Counted from the first letter of the stretch, positions 9,349 through 19,603 are shown. The stretch: DNA of 64,000 nucleotides from Opacimonas immobilis (GCF_048282545.1 NZ_CP182485.1:558001-622000), one strand, 5' to 3'. Notes: generated by a model from the sequence alone, not told the origin. Made by a program: numbers and translations.

Positions 9349-10611
9349 TTAACCCCGTATATGCCCATCGCCTGTCACGACAAATTTTTCCGTCGTCAGG
9401 GACGCAGCCCCCATCGGTCCATACGCATGAAGTTTGGAGGTAGAAATTCCGATTTCTGCTCCTAAGCCTAACTCACCGCCGTCAGAAAAACGCGAAGACG
9501 CATTGACCATGACCACTGCAGAATGTATTTGTTGTAAAAACGCCTGCTGACGCTCACTATTTTCGCTGACAATGACTTCTGTATGACCTGAATTGTATCT
9601 TTGGATATGCTCAATGCCTTGCGCAAAATCATCTACTACACGCACGGCTATTTCCATAGCGAGGTATTCCGCTTCCCAGTCAGCATCGGATGCCGGAACG
9701 ACATCCAGTTCCACGTTGGCAAAATGAGGCAAGCTTTTTGCGCACGCGTGCACTTTTACAGCGTGTTTAGCGAACATATGAGCCACTTTCGGTAACAAGG
9801 ATTCAGCTTGCGCCGAGTGAATCAATACGGTTTCTAAGGCATTACAGACGCTGGTTCTTTGTGTTTTACCATTTTCGAGTAAGCGAAGGGCTTTGTCGGC
9901 ATCGGCAAACTGATCAATATACATATGACAAACGCCTTTAAAATGCTGAATCACTGGAATTTGGCTGTGTTGAGAAACGAAACGAATAAGGCCTTCACCG
10001 CCCCGTGGAATAATTAAGTCGATATCGTCCGATAAGGTCAGCATTGTATTGAGAATTTCGCGATCTGGATCGGGGATCACAGTGACGGCTGCAGTATCTA
10101 TTTGGTGTAACTCGAACGCATCGTGTAAACACCTTGCCAAGGCCATATTGGAATGTAACGCTTCTTTGCCGCCACGCAAGATGACGGCATTTCCAGCTTT
10201 AAAACACAGTGCCGCCGCGTCGATAGTGACATTTGGGCGCGATTCGTAAATCATGCCGATGACACCCAAGGGAATTTTCATTTTTTGTACGCGGATTCCA
10301 CTTGGCATGGTTTGCGGGTCGCTCATTTGACCAACCACTTCAGGTTGGTGGGCAATATCCACTACCGCTTGTGCTATCGCCTTGATACGCTGCTCATCGA
10401 GCATCAGACGATCCTGCATTGCCTTGTCCATACCACTAGCCAATGCCTGCGCCAAGTCTTCGCGATTGGCAGTGATAATTGCTTTGGTATTATTCAGTAA
10501 CGTCTCTGCAACCGTTAATAGGACGTTCGTTTTTTGTTCTGAACTCAGTTGGGCAACTTGTCTCGCCGCGTATTTTGCCTTTTTTGCAGACTGTTCAATC
10601 GAAAATGACAT
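9349..10611 (-). CDS. proA: Gamma-glutamyl phosphate reductase
   Basis: NADPH-dependent reduction of glutamyl-5-phosphate to the semialdehyde in proline synthesis; cytoplasmic. At 420 aa it has the normal length. Family segments include YESRPNVTIDAAALCFKAGN, ILRGGKEALHSN, LIIPRGGEGLIRF, and the catalytic cysteine in GKTQRTSVCNALET near residue 255. The C-terminus includes ELGLGAEIGISTSKLHAYGP. It starts 1 bp after the proB stop, as in the classical proBA operon. Confidence 0.97.
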   Translation of the reverse strand: MSFSIEQSAKKAKYAARQVAQLSSEQKTNVLLTVAETLLNNTKAIITANREDLAQALASGMDKAMQDRLMLDEQRIKAIAQAVVDIAHQPEVVGQMSDPQTMPSGIRVQKMKIPLGVIGMIYESRPNVTIDAAALCFKAGNAVILRGGKEALHSNMALARCLHDAFELHQIDTAAVTVIPDPDREILNTMLTLSDDIDLIIPRGGEGLIRFVSQHSQIPVIQHFKGVCHMYIDQFADADKALRLLENGKTQRTSVCNALETVLIHSAQAESLLPKVAHMFAKHAVKVHACAKSLPHFANVELDVVPASDADWEAEYLAMEIAVRVVDDFAQGIEHIQRYNSGHTEVIVSENSERQQAFLQQIHSAVVMVNASSRFSDGGELGLGAEIGISTSKLHAYGPMGAASLTTEKFVVTGDGHIRG

Positions 10612-10612
10612 C

Positions 10613-11728
10613 TTACCCTTCCTTATCTAATCTTACTAGGTTATCACGATGGATGACCTCTTCGCTAATTCGATAGCCTAGTTTTTCTTTGGCTTGCTCG
10701 CTATTGAGTCCTAAACAAAGACTCATTTCGGTATGCGCATACTGACTCAGCCCTTTGGCAACCGGGACTCTATTATAATAAACCGTGACTGCATCACCAG
10801 CGACAAAAGCACCTTGTACTTTCGTCACCCCAATAGGCAGTAATGACGCACCTCGTTCTAGCAATGCCGAAGCAGCACCTTTATCAATATGCAATTCGCC
10901 TTTGCTACGCAAAGTATGCTTAAGCCAATGGCTTCGCGCATTTTGCAAACTTGCTTGAGGGATAAATAAGGTGCCTGGATTATTATTTTCAGCCAGTGCT
11001 GTAAAGACTTCACTTTTACGGCCGTTGACGATAAGAGTTTGAATACCCGCTTGCGCACATCGCTTCGCCGCCTGTAACTTGGTTTGCATCCCCCCTGTCC
11101 CAACACTTGTGCCAGCGCCAGAAGCCATTTTTTCAATCTGCGGGGTAATCTCTGGAATCACAGTGAGTAATCGAGCATTTGCATCAGTTCGAGGATTGGC
11201 GGTGTATAAGCCATCGATATCTGTGCAAATAATACAAGTATCCGCGCCCGCAACCAAGGCTGTGTAGGCGGCTAGGTTGTCATTGTCGCCGACTTTAAGC
11301 TCATTGATCGCCACCGAGTCATTCTCGTTGACAATGGGAATTGCACCGTGCTTAAGCAACTCCCGTAAGGTATTTTGAATATTGACGTACCGCTCACGAT
11401 CATACAAATCGTCCATCGTCAGCAAAATTTGTGCACAAGGAGCATCAAAAAAACGCGCCCAATTACTCATCATTTGGGTTTGACCGATGGCGGCCATGGC
11501 TTGCTTTTCTGCAATACTCGGGGTGTGATTCACCGGAATACTGGCACGGCCGGCCGCGACACTGCCAGAGGAAACAATGATGACTTCTTTGCCTTGTGCC
11601 CGAGCGTTAGAAATAAACCCGGCTATGGCTAATAAATACTGTGCTGAACAACCATGCTCGGGCCCATCTGGAGCAATTAACGAACTGCCGACTTTGACCA
11701 CTGCACGTTGCCATGAAAATGCTTGCAT
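10613..11728 (-). CDS. proB: Glutamate 5-kinase
   Basis: ATP-dependent first step of proline synthesis, normally feedback-inhibited by proline. The 371-aa product has an amino acid kinase domain (VVKVGSSLIA, VSSGSVAAG, VNENDSVA, GDNDNLAA, GTGGMQTKLQAA) and a C-terminal PUA domain from about residue 275. I chose the ATG giving MQAFSWQRAVVKVG; the frame is open 19 codons further upstream, but that extension is not part of the family. It is the first gene of the proB-proA-DMT-MFS unit. Confidence 0.96.
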   Translation of the reverse strand: MQAFSWQRAVVKVGSSLIAPDGPEHGCSAQYLLAIAGFISNARAQGKEVIIVSSGSVAAGRASIPVNHTPSIAEKQAMAAIGQTQMMSNWARFFDAPCAQILLTMDDLYDRERYVNIQNTLRELLKHGAIPIVNENDSVAINELKVGDNDNLAAYTALVAGADTCIICTDIDGLYTANPRTDANARLLTVIPEITPQIEKMASGAGTSVGTGGMQTKLQAAKRCAQAGIQTLIVNGRKSEVFTALAENNNPGTLFIPQASLQNARSHWLKHTLRSKGELHIDKGAASALLERGASLLPIGVTKVQGAFVAGDAVTVYYNRVPVAKGLSQYAHTEMSLCLGLNSEQAKEKLGYRISEEVIHRDNLVRLDKEG

Positions 11729-11908
11729 AAATGATGAAAAAACATGTTTTGCTGTGTATACAGAATACTGTATTTTGCCTAGCAAACCAACACTTATGCG
11801 CCTTATTTACTAGGTAACGAACCACCTGAATTGAACAGAAAATGACGAGGTTTGTGAGAGAGCAAGAATTTCGTTAAAATATTTCCACTATTTTTAAGAG
11901 AAATAACT

Positions 11909-14350
11909 ATGCAAAGACTGATTTTGAGCGTATTACTGTGCTGTTCGGTAGTCGCGCACGCAACCGTAGTCAAACAAACCAAAGGGGATTTTGAAGACAA
12001 ATTCCGTCAACTTGATGAGATTTTACCCACTCCTAATGTCTATCGTAATGCTGCAGGTGAGCCGGGGCATGAATATTGGCAACAACAGGTCGACTATGCC
12101 ATCGCTGCTCGTTTGCTCGAAGACAAGCGTCGCATCGAAGCGACTCAAGATATTGTCTATCACAACAACTCTCCAGATACATTGAAGTATTTGTGGGTGC
12201 AACTGGATCAAAATCGCTTTAAACCCGACTCAATGGCCAACCTGACCACAACCTTTGGGGGGATTGGCACCCGAGGTCCTGCTACGCAAGCCGCCACCGA
12301 TTCAGCACCTGCCAAAATATCTTTGGACATGTTGCGTCGTGAGCAGTTTTTGGCTGATGTCGAAGTGGGTTATGATATTTCTCGCGTCGTGGATGGTTTC
12401 GGTAATCCGCTGCGGTACACCATTGTCGGCACTTTGATGCGCGTGGATTTACCCCAGCCCCTAAAATCTGGCGAAAAAATACGCTTTAGCCTCGATTTTG
12501 CTTTTAATATAGTGGAAGAAGATGCCGTTTCTGCTCGTTCTGGTTATGAGCACTTTCCAGATGATCCTCGTGAGGGCGGAAATGATATTTTCCTCCTTGC
12601 ACAGTGGTTCCCTCGTATGGTGGCTTATACCGATTATGAAGCATGGACCAACAAAGAATTCATCGGTCGAGGTGAATTTACCCTAGAGTTTGGCGACTAC
12701 GATGTGTCGTTAACGGTTCCTGCTGATCACATAGTGTCAGCAACCGGGGTTTTACAAAACCCTGACGATGTCTTGACTGATGAACAACAACGTCGCCTGA
12801 AGCAAGCCGAAACGGCTGAACGCATCGTCTTTGTGGTCACACCTGAAGAAGCAATGGAAGCAGAAAAAACCGCTACCACTAAACAAAAAACCTGGCGTTT
12901 TAAAGCCGACAATGTGAGAGATTTTGCCTGGGCATCCTCACGTAAATTTGCTTGGGATGCCAGAGGCTATCGTCAAAATGATCCGGACATGCCATTGGTT
13001 ATGGCGATGTCGTTTTATCCTAAAGAAGGGGGGGAGTTATGGCAAAAATACTCCACCGAATCGATCATTCACACCATGGCTGTGTATGAGCGTTTTTCTT
13101 TTGCTTACCCATACCCGACTGCGCAATCAGTGAATGGCCCAGTGGGAGGTATGGAGTATCCAATGATCACCTTTAACGGTCCTCGTACGACCTTGCAGGA
13201 CGATGGTACTCGCACTTACTCTCAAGCAGAAAAGCGCTTTTTGATTGGCGTGGTGATCCACGAAATTGGGCATATTTACTTTCCCATGATCGTAAATTCA
13301 GATGAACGTCAATGGACTTGGATGGACGAAGGTCTAAATAGCTTTTTGGATGGCGTTGCCGGACGTGAGTGGGACCCGAATATTCCTTGGGGAGTTGAAC
13401 CTCGTGATATTGTCGATTATATGAAGTCGGAGGTTCAGGTGCCGATCATGACACAATCTGATTCGGTCTTACGCCTTGGCCCCAATGCTTATACCAAGCC
13501 TGCTGCAGCGTTAAATATCTTACGCGAGACCATTATGGGCCGCGAATTATTTGATTTTGCGTTCAAAGAATTTGCCCAGCGCTGGAAGTTTAAGCGCCCA
13601 ACACCTTCGGATTTTTTCCGGACGATGGAAGAAGCGTCCGGCGTGGATCTAGATTGGTTTTGGTATGGTTGGTTTTATACCACTGACCACGTAGATATCA
13701 GTCTAGATAGCGTTTATCAACTGCGTTTAGACACGCTTGACCCAGACATTGACTTTGCTCGAGAGCGTCAAGCTGAAGCAGATAAGCCGTTGTCACTGAC
13801 CGACGAGCGCAATCGTGCAGAAGGTCGCACATTATGGGTCGAACGCTTCAAAGATATTCGTGATTTTTACGATGATAACGACCGTTTCACTGTGACCAAT
13901 AAAGAGCGCAATGCATATCGTGAATTTTTAGATGGGCTTAAAGACTGGGAACGAGTCGCGCTGGCTCGTGCGTTGGAAGAGGATAAACATTATTATGTGT
14001 TTGCGTTTTCTAATCTTGGTGGTTTGGTTATGCCAATCATATTGGAGTTAACGTACGCCGACGGTAGTACTGAGCAAGTCCGTATTCCCGCTGAGATTTG
14101 GCGACGCAGTCCCAAAGCGGTCAGCAAGCTGATCATCACTGACAAAACCGTTGTATCCGCCACGGTTGACCCGCGCTGGGAAACGGCCGATGTGAATGTG
14201 CACAACAATCACTACCCACGCCAAATTATCCCGTCGCGCATTGAAGCATATAAGAGCAAAAAACGCAGTGGCAAAGTGTATCGTGACATCATGCACGATA
14301 TTACCACTGAGCTCAAAACCGATGAGCCAGAAACGGAACAACCTGAATGA
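11909..14350 (+). CDS. Exported M1-family metallopeptidase
   Basis: Zinc aminopeptidase-like protein of 813 aa with an N-terminal signal peptide (LILSVLLCCSVVAHA). The gluzincin site is HEIGH at residues 451-455, with catalytic E452, and the third zinc ligand is E474 in WMDEGLNSF, giving the M1 spacing of 18 residues. The exopeptidase motif upstream reads GGMEYPM instead of the classical GAMEN. The protein probably acts in the periplasm on peptides. The next gene overlaps its stop by 4 bp; this peptidase/DUF6702 pairing is recurrent in Alteromonadales to my knowledge. Confidence 0.9.
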   Translation: MQRLILSVLLCCSVVAHATVVKQTKGDFEDKFRQLDEILPTPNVYRNAAGEPGHEYWQQQVDYAIAARLLEDKRRIEATQDIVYHNNSPDTLKYLWVQLDQNRFKPDSMANLTTTFGGIGTRGPATQAATDSAPAKISLDMLRREQFLADVEVGYDISRVVDGFGNPLRYTIVGTLMRVDLPQPLKSGEKIRFSLDFAFNIVEEDAVSARSGYEHFPDDPREGGNDIFLLAQWFPRMVAYTDYEAWTNKEFIGRGEFTLEFGDYDVSLTVPADHIVSATGVLQNPDDVLTDEQQRRLKQAETAERIVFVVTPEEAMEAEKTATTKQKTWRFKADNVRDFAWASSRKFAWDARGYRQNDPDMPLVMAMSFYPKEGGELWQKYSTESIIHTMAVYERFSFAYPYPTAQSVNGPVGGMEYPMITFNGPRTTLQDDGTRTYSQAEKRFLIGVVIHEIGHIYFPMIVNSDERQWTWMDEGLNSFLDGVAGREWDPNIPWGVEPRDIVDYMKSEVQVPIMTQSDSVLRLGPNAYTKPAAALNILRETIMGRELFDFAFKEFAQRWKFKRPTPSDFFRTMEEASGVDLDWFWYGWFYTTDHVDISLDSVYQLRLDTLDPDIDFARERQAEADKPLSLTDERNRAEGRTLWVERFKDIRDFYDDNDRFTVTNKERNAYREFLDGLKDWERVALARALEEDKHYYVFAFSNLGGLVMPIILELTYADGSTEQVRIPAEIWRRSPKAVSKLIITDKTVVSATVDPRWETADVNVHNNHYPRQIIPSRIEAYKSKKRSGKVYRDIMHDITTELKTDEPETEQPE

Positions 14351-14904
14351 GACTCAACTCTTTTGCTATCTCTTGGCGGATACTGACGTGTGTTTGCGTC
14401 AGTATCTTGTGGCTTGCCATGATGCCAGTGCATGCGCATCAGCAAAAAGCCGGCGTGACCACAGTGTCCCACAACCTCCGGAGCAACCATCTTGAAGTAG
14501 TACATCGCTTATATATGCACGATGCCGAACACGCGGTCAAAACACTGTTTAATAGCGATGCAGATATATTAAAGCAACGTGACACACAACGTCAGTTTGC
14601 TCAGTATGTGACCGAGCGCTTCGGCATGTATACCGATACAAAACCCCTGCCTTTGGTTTTGGTTGGTTACGAAGTGGATGGTCGATTTTTCTACGTATAT
14701 CAAGAAGCGCCGATGCCAAATGATTTGACTGAATTGGATATTCGGCATGAAGTGCTGGTTGATGTGTGGCCGAAACAAAGTAATTTGGTCAACCTCGAGG
14801 GTTTAGAGACGGTCGGTAAATTTGATCAGCAAACCAAATCAGTGCGCTCATTGCAATTTAGCGACAAACGCACTTTATTGAATATTCAACTCAAACGACC
14901 CTAG
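14347..14904 (+). CDS. Exported DUF6702-family protein
   Basis: A 185-aa protein with a signal peptide ending near VHAHQQ. It resembles the DUF6702 family, with the characteristic NHLEVVHRLYMHDAEHA near residue 50 and a C-terminal beta-rich part ending SLQFSDKRTLLNIQL. No catalytic motif is visible. The ATG overlaps the stop of the M1 peptidase gene (ATGA), indicating translational coupling and perhaps a shared role. It is convergent with the aldehyde dehydrogenase gene, with stops overlapping by 4 bp. The function is unknown. Confidence 0.8.
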   Translation: MRLNSFAISWRILTCVCVSILWLAMMPVHAHQQKAGVTTVSHNLRSNHLEVVHRLYMHDAEHAVKTLFNSDADILKQRDTQRQFAQYVTERFGMYTDTKPLPLVLVGYEVDGRFFYVYQEAPMPNDLTELDIRHEVLVDVWPKQSNLVNLEGLETVGKFDQQTKSVRSLQFSDKRTLLNIQLKRP

Positions 14905-16346
14905 ACGCGTTTAATGTAATGCGCGGCCGTGTAGTCATATAATCCCTGCGTGCCGCCCTCGCGACCAAACCCGGACTGCTTGATCCCACCAAACGGTGCA
15001 GCTGCATTGGAAATGACTCCAGTATTAAGACCCAACATGCCATAACGCAAACCGCTGCTCAAACGCTTGATAGAATCTGAATTTTGCGAAAAAGCGTAGG
15101 CTACCAATCCCGCGGTCGTATCATTGGCTAATTTTAGCCAATCCTCTATATCGTCTGATGCCACACTAATAAGTGGATATACTGGCCCAAAAATTTCCTG
15201 CTGGCAAATATCGTCATCGTGTTTGACATTGGTCAGGACCGTATGATCATAATAAGCACTGCCCGCTCGATATTCTTTCCCGGTGAGTCTTATTGCCCCT
15301 TGTGCTTGAGCATGTTCGACTATGGCTGCGATTTTGCTCGCCGCTTTGGAGTGGATCAGGCTGCCAACTTGTGTTTGTGGATCGTGAGGTTCACCTGATT
15401 TGAGCTTGCTTAGCGCATGACTCAATTTGTCTGCAAAATCCTGATAGATTGCTTCTGCCACGTATATCCGGTTAGCCGCCACACAGACTTGACCGGCATT
15501 GCGCAATTTGTTTTTAAGCAACTCGCTCACTGCTAAATCGATATCAGCATCACTCAAAACCATAAATGGCGCATTACCACCGAGCTCCATCGACACCCGT
15601 TTGAGATGTTGGGCACATTGTACATTGAGCTGTTTGCCCACCGCCGTAGAACCGGTAAAAGTAAATTTGGCAATTCTCGGATCAGAGGTAAGAATATGTC
15701 CCACCTCCTTAGCATGGTCACTGACAAGCACAGCAAACCAACCTTGTGGCCAACCAGCTTGCGCCATCAACTCAGCAATCGCCAGCGCAGACAATGGCGT
15801 TAATTCGGATGGCTTCACGATAAATGGACAACCAGCCGCAAGGGCTGCAGAGGCTTTGCGCAAAATCATCGCATTGGGAAAGTTCCACGGTGTGATCGCA
15901 CCCACGACCCCTACGGGACGTTGTTCTACCACAAAACCATCGTGTTGTTCCGGTTCGGCGAGCACATTGGACGCACGTGAATAATAACGCAGATAGCTTA
16001 TGCCATAATGAACTTCAGCTTTGGCATCGCTGATGGTTTTACCGGATTCGTTACTGAGTAACTGTGACAGTGATTCAATCTGTTCTTCGATCAAGTTAGC
16101 TGTCTTCACTAACAGGGATTGCCTATCAGTAAGCGGTAGCGGGTACTTACTTATAGCTTGACTGGCTAACCGTAATGCCGTTTCAATATCACTTGCCGAC
16201 GCACTGTGAAGATGCACGATGATTTCATGCGTAACAGGGTTAAAAACGGTAAAATGTTGTTCGGGTATTAACGAGTGGTGTGTCGTAACGTAGTCATTAC
16301 CAACAAACGAAGCGGAACCTCGTAAGGTATAAGGCGTGATATTCAT
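14901..16346 (-). CDS. NAD(P)-dependent aldehyde dehydrogenase, succinate-semialdehyde type
   Basis: Cytoplasmic ALDH superfamily enzyme of 481 aa. General base E254 is in VSMELGGNAPF and the nucleophile C288 in NAGQVCVAANRIYV, a signature closest to GabD-type succinate-semialdehyde dehydrogenases. The segment GAITPWNFPNAM precedes the cofactor site, and TFTGSTAVGK forms the nucleotide-binding loop. The substrate is inferred only from the signature. Its start overlaps the stop of the upstream acetyltransferase gene by 4 bp, so the two are cotranscribed. Confidence 0.88.
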   Translation of the reverse strand: MNITPYTLRGSASFVGNDYVTTHHSLIPEQHFTVFNPVTHEIIVHLHSASASDIETALRLASQAISKYPLPLTDRQSLLVKTANLIEEQIESLSQLLSNESGKTISDAKAEVHYGISYLRYYSRASNVLAEPEQHDGFVVEQRPVGVVGAITPWNFPNAMILRKASAALAAGCPFIVKPSELTPLSALAIAELMAQAGWPQGWFAVLVSDHAKEVGHILTSDPRIAKFTFTGSTAVGKQLNVQCAQHLKRVSMELGGNAPFMVLSDADIDLAVSELLKNKLRNAGQVCVAANRIYVAEAIYQDFADKLSHALSKLKSGEPHDPQTQVGSLIHSKAASKIAAIVEHAQAQGAIRLTGKEYRAGSAYYDHTVLTNVKHDDDICQQEIFGPVYPLISVASDDIEDWLKLANDTTAGLVAYAFSQNSDSIKRLSSGLRYGMLGLNTGVISNAAAPFGGIKQSGFGREGGTQGLYDYTAAHYIKRV

Positions 16347-16828
16347 AGGATGATCTCCATTCGAATATCGGCACGTGCATACGGCGTATCTTGCATGGGG
16401 ACTTCCCTAAAACCATGTCGTTCATAAATAGCCAATGCGTTGGTTAAACGTCTATTGGATTCTAAAAATAACGTCTTGGCTCCCATGCGGGTGGCTGTCA
16501 CAATGGCTTGTGGGACCAAAAGTGATGCGAGTCCTTGACCTTTGTAAGCTTCAGCGACACCCATTTTGGATAACTCGTACAAGTCATTATTTATTTTTAG
16601 TACACAACAGGTGACTGCGACGTCATTATTGATACAACCAAATAACACCTCGCCGCCACGTTTTAAGACGTAAGTCTCAGGGTCGCCCAAGGTCTTTTGG
16701 TCTTTGTCTTCCAATACAAAATACTCATTGATCCAAGCGCTGTTGATGTCACTGAAGGCTTGTATGTAAGGTTTGCGCTCATTGGGTCGGATATCGCTCA
16801 ATGCGAGCCAAGTTATCAACGCTTGCAA
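16343..16828 (-). CDS. GNAT family N-acetyltransferase
   Basis: A 161-aa protein with the acetyl-CoA-binding motif A (MGVAEAYKGQGLASLLV) near residue 95 and the C-terminal LAIYERHGFREVPM typical of GNAT enzymes. The start is TTG at 16828, supported by an AGGAAAG ribosome-binding site; no better ATG is in frame. It sits 19 bp downstream of a DUF6482-like gene and is translationally coupled to the aldehyde dehydrogenase. The acceptor substrate is not deducible. Confidence 0.85.
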   Translation of the reverse strand: MQALITWLALSDIRPNERKPYIQAFSDINSAWINEYFVLEDKDQKTLGDPETYVLKRGGEVLFGCINNDVAVTCCVLKINNDLYELSKMGVAEAYKGQGLASLLVPQAIVTATRMGAKTLFLESNRRLTNALAIYERHGFREVPMQDTPYARADIRMEIIL

Positions 16829-16847
16829 AGTCTTTCCTATGTTTTAG

Positions 16848-17150
16848 TTAATATGGTTGCTCCAAGGAAAACGGCATCGCCAGAGGCTGCTGCGTTTTTG
16901 GGGGATTACCAATCATTTCATCATAAGGTGAATCATGCACCATACACGCATCATCGACAATGCATTGATGAAAAAATTCACGGATGTGCTGGGTGCTGTG
17001 AAAGCGTGCAATGTTGTCTTTTGCATCATACACAAATCCAGTCTCTCCAGCGATGGTCACTTTGACAAGGTATACATTCATCTCAAAAGACTGGACTTCA
17101 AGACGTTCAATGTGTTTTTTTGGGGTAAATTCTGCAAGATAAAACTTCAT
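16848..17150 (-). CDS. DUF6482-like small protein
   Basis: A 100-aa cytoplasmic protein without signal or membrane segment. The pattern YLVKVTIAGETGFVYDAKDN followed by FHSTQHIREFF and VHDSPYDEMIG resembles the DUF6482 family, whose function is unknown. I prefer the ATG at 17150 (MKFYLAEF); a GTG seven codons upstream is possible. It is probably the first gene of the unit with the acetyltransferase and aldehyde dehydrogenase. Confidence 0.68.
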   Translation of the reverse strand: MKFYLAEFTPKKHIERLEVQSFEMNVYLVKVTIAGETGFVYDAKDNIARFHSTQHIREFFHQCIVDDACMVHDSPYDEMIGNPPKTQQPLAMPFSLEQPY

Positions 17151-17331
17151 AAGCTTCGCTGTTCTCGTCACATACTATGTATACCCTTTTAGGTGCTGAA
17201 AAGATCCCGAAAGTGAAAGCTTCCTGAATAATTCACAAAAGTCATAATGCTTATTCCGCTTTTGCGGAACTCAATGTAAGATTTAGATGACTAACAAAAT
17301 AAACTTTCAACCGTATTAAGGATTGTTTGAC

Positions 17332-18231
17332 GTGACAGAGACGAATCAACAAGGTAAACCGTTCCCATCCATTCAGATTGCCATCGCACTGTTGCTCGTG
17401 TTGATTTTAGTCTTTGTGTTCTGGCCTAGCTCAGAGGAAGTAGAGCCCGCTCCAGTGTCGGTACCAGTACCTGTAAAAAAAGTCGATGATATGGCACCAG
17501 CCATCCCTGAAGCAGAGAAGGTAGTAGACGCCGCGCCAGAATTTGTTGCGGAAGAGTTTGTGGAGGTTGCGCCACTGCCCGAAGTTAATGTCGAAGAGTT
17601 AGCTGAGGTCACATCGGAGTTCATCGAGCCTGAGGAAGTGGTGGTCGCCCCCGAACCTTTGGATATTTCGGATCAGGCGGTCAAAGAAACCATCTTAGCG
17701 CTTAGCAAGGTACCCATGCTCACCACCTTAGTCGTGAACGAGGGGATTTTGAGTCGAGTAGTTGCCAGTGTTGTCAATACAGCCCAAGGTGATCTCCCCG
17801 CTAACAACTATTTGTTGAGTGCGCCCAAGGCCGAATTCAGTGTCTACAAACAAGCCAACATGCTCTACATTAATCCGGTTAGTTTTGAGCGCTATCGTCC
17901 TTATGCTGAAGCCTTTGCACAAATGGAAACGGAAGATATCTTAGCGCTATACGCCAAATATTCCGAACAACTCAACGCTCAATTTGAGGAAATATCGACA
18001 CCTGGTAGTTCGTTCAATGACACACTCATTGAAGCCATCAATCAGCTACTAGATACCCCTGTTGTAAGCTTACCGATTGCAGTTCAAACTGACCGTGCCA
18101 TGTATCAATTCGCAAATCCCCAGCTTGAGGCATTGAGTCCTGCGCAAAAACAGTTCTTGCGCATGGGGCCTGAAAATATGCGTTTGGTCATGCGCAAATT
18201 ACGCGATTTACGCAGTGCACTACAAAATTAA
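17332..18231 (+). CDS. DUF3014 membrane-anchored protein
   Basis: A 299-aa protein with one N-terminal transmembrane helix (IAIALLLVLILVFVFW), a Pro/Glu/Val-rich linker at about residues 38-110, and a C-terminal globular region typical of DUF3014 (FERYRPYAEAFAQMET, ending FLRMGPENMRLVMRKLRDLR). The bulk should be periplasmic, with the linker perhaps crossing part of the envelope. I chose the GTG at 17332 because AAGGA lies 9 bp upstream; a TTG three codons earlier is too close to that site. The function is unknown. Confidence 0.82.
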   Translation: MTETNQQGKPFPSIQIAIALLLVLILVFVFWPSSEEVEPAPVSVPVPVKKVDDMAPAIPEAEKVVDAAPEFVAEEFVEVAPLPEVNVEELAEVTSEFIEPEEVVVAPEPLDISDQAVKETILALSKVPMLTTLVVNEGILSRVVASVVNTAQGDLPANNYLLSAPKAEFSVYKQANMLYINPVSFERYRPYAEAFAQMETEDILALYAKYSEQLNAQFEEISTPGSSFNDTLIEAINQLLDTPVVSLPIAVQTDRAMYQFANPQLEALSPAQKQFLRMGPENMRLVMRKLRDLRSALQN

Positions 18232-18316
18232 GCGCATGAGATAAAGATGGATTTTGTCGTTTTTTTTTCGTAGATTGGGCAGATACGATATAAAATTAAC
18301 AAAAAGGAAAATCGTT

Positions 18317-19603
18317 ATGCGTTTCTTAGCCCTTTCACTTCTCGCATGTATAAGTGCGTTGAGCAATGCTGATACAATCATACATGCTGGCACCATTATT
18401 ACTGCCGAAGAGAAGCAAATCCTACAAAATCATTCGATCATTGTGCGCGAAAACAAGATTCATGCCATACGTGAAGGGTTTGTTGAGGCGAATGACGGTG
18501 ATAGGGTCATTGATTTATCTCAACATACTGTCCTGCCCGGCTTAATGGACATGCACACGCATCTCTCTTATCAACATGAAGGCCCCAGCACGTACATGCA
18601 ACGCTTCCAATTAAATGGTGCCGACTATGCCCTGCGCGCCGCTCATTTTGCTGAAAAAACGCTTATGGCCGGTTTTACCACGGTTCGTAATTTGGGAGAT
18701 AGCTACAATGAAACCGTAGCGTTGCGCAAAGCCATTGCCCGTGACATGGCTGTGGGTCCTCGTATTTTTACAACTGGCAAATCCATCGCGACCACGGGAG
18801 GGCATGCGGATCCCACTAACGGCACAACAGACCACATTATGGGTGATCCAGGCCCAAAAGAAGGCGTGGTCAATGGCGTGGCAGATGCTCGAAAAGCAGT
18901 GCGTCAACGCTATAAAGACGGTGCAGACCTCATTAAAATCACCGCAACAGGGGGCGTATTATCCCTTGCAAAAAACGGTCAAAACCCACAGTTTATGCAA
19001 GACGAACTCAATGCGATCGTTACAACAGCCAAAGATTACGGCATGACGGTCGCGGTGCATGCGCATGGCAAAGAAGGTATGTTGCGCGCGATTAAAGCAG
19101 GAGTTGATTCGATTGAGCACGGTACTTATATGGATGAAGAAATCATGCAAGCAATGGTCGAAGCTGGTACGTTTTATGTGCCGACAGTCATTGCGGGTAA
19201 CTTTGTGGCGCAAAAAGCCAAGATCAAAGGCTTCTTCCCTGAAGTGGTTCGTCCTAAAGCTGCAGCGATTGGCCCACTGATTCAAAACACGTTCGGTAAG
19301 GCGTATGCTTATGGCGTTAAGATTGCGTTTGGTACCGATTCGGGGGTTAGTCCACATGGTACCAATGCACAAGAATTTGCACTTATGGTGGAAGCGGGCA
19401 TGCCAGCGCATGATGCGATTTTGAGTGCAACCATGCATACCGCTGACCTTCTCAACATTGAAGAGGAACTGGGCTCAATCAGCGAAGGCAAACTGGCTGA
19501 TATGATCGCGGTACAAGGCAATCCTCTAGAGGACATCACCGTCTTAGAAAACGTGGCGTTTGTGATGAAAGATGGTCAAGTCTACAAGCACAGTTTACAG
19601 TGA
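18317..19603 (+). CDS. Exported metal-dependent amidohydrolase (Xaa-Pro dipeptidase-like)
   Basis: A 428-aa amidohydrolase-superfamily protein with a signal peptide (FLALSLLACISALSNA). Binuclear metal-site motifs are present: HTH in MDMHTHLSYQ, the bridging lysine in ADLIKITATGGV, histidines in VAVHAHGKEG and SIEHGTYM, and the aspartate in FGTDSGVSPHG. These fit the imidazolonepropionase-like prolidase group. The start at 18317 follows AAAAGGAAAA and a good signal peptide; the 21-codon upstream extension would spoil it. The likely substrates are dipeptides in the periplasm, by family inference. Confidence 0.88.
   Translation: MRFLALSLLACISALSNADTIIHAGTIITAEEKQILQNHSIIVRENKIHAIREGFVEANDGDRVIDLSQHTVLPGLMDMHTHLSYQHEGPSTYMQRFQLNGADYALRAAHFAEKTLMAGFTTVRNLGDSYNETVALRKAIARDMAVGPRIFTTGKSIATTGGHADPTNGTTDHIMGDPGPKEGVVNGVADARKAVRQRYKDGADLIKITATGGVLSLAKNGQNPQFMQDELNAIVTTAKDYGMTVAVHAHGKEGMLRAIKAGVDSIEHGTYMDEEIMQAMVEAGTFYVPTVIAGNFVAQKAKIKGFFPEVVRPKAAAIGPLIQNTFGKAYAYGVKIAFGTDSGVSPHGTNAQEFALMVEAGMPAHDAILSATMHTADLLNIEEELGSISEGKLADMIAVQGNPLEDITVLENVAFVMKDGQVYKHSLQ

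Noticed and set aside
11752..11775. LexA-like dyad TACAG-AATA-CTGTA upstream of proB
   Set aside because: The arms are inverted relative to a LexA box (CTGT-N8-ACAG), so it does not fit; no other regulator was recognised.
17373..17624. Ser/Thr-rich minus-strand frame opposite the DUF3014 linker
   Set aside because: It is the complement of the Pro/Glu/Val-rich linker and has biased composition for that reason.
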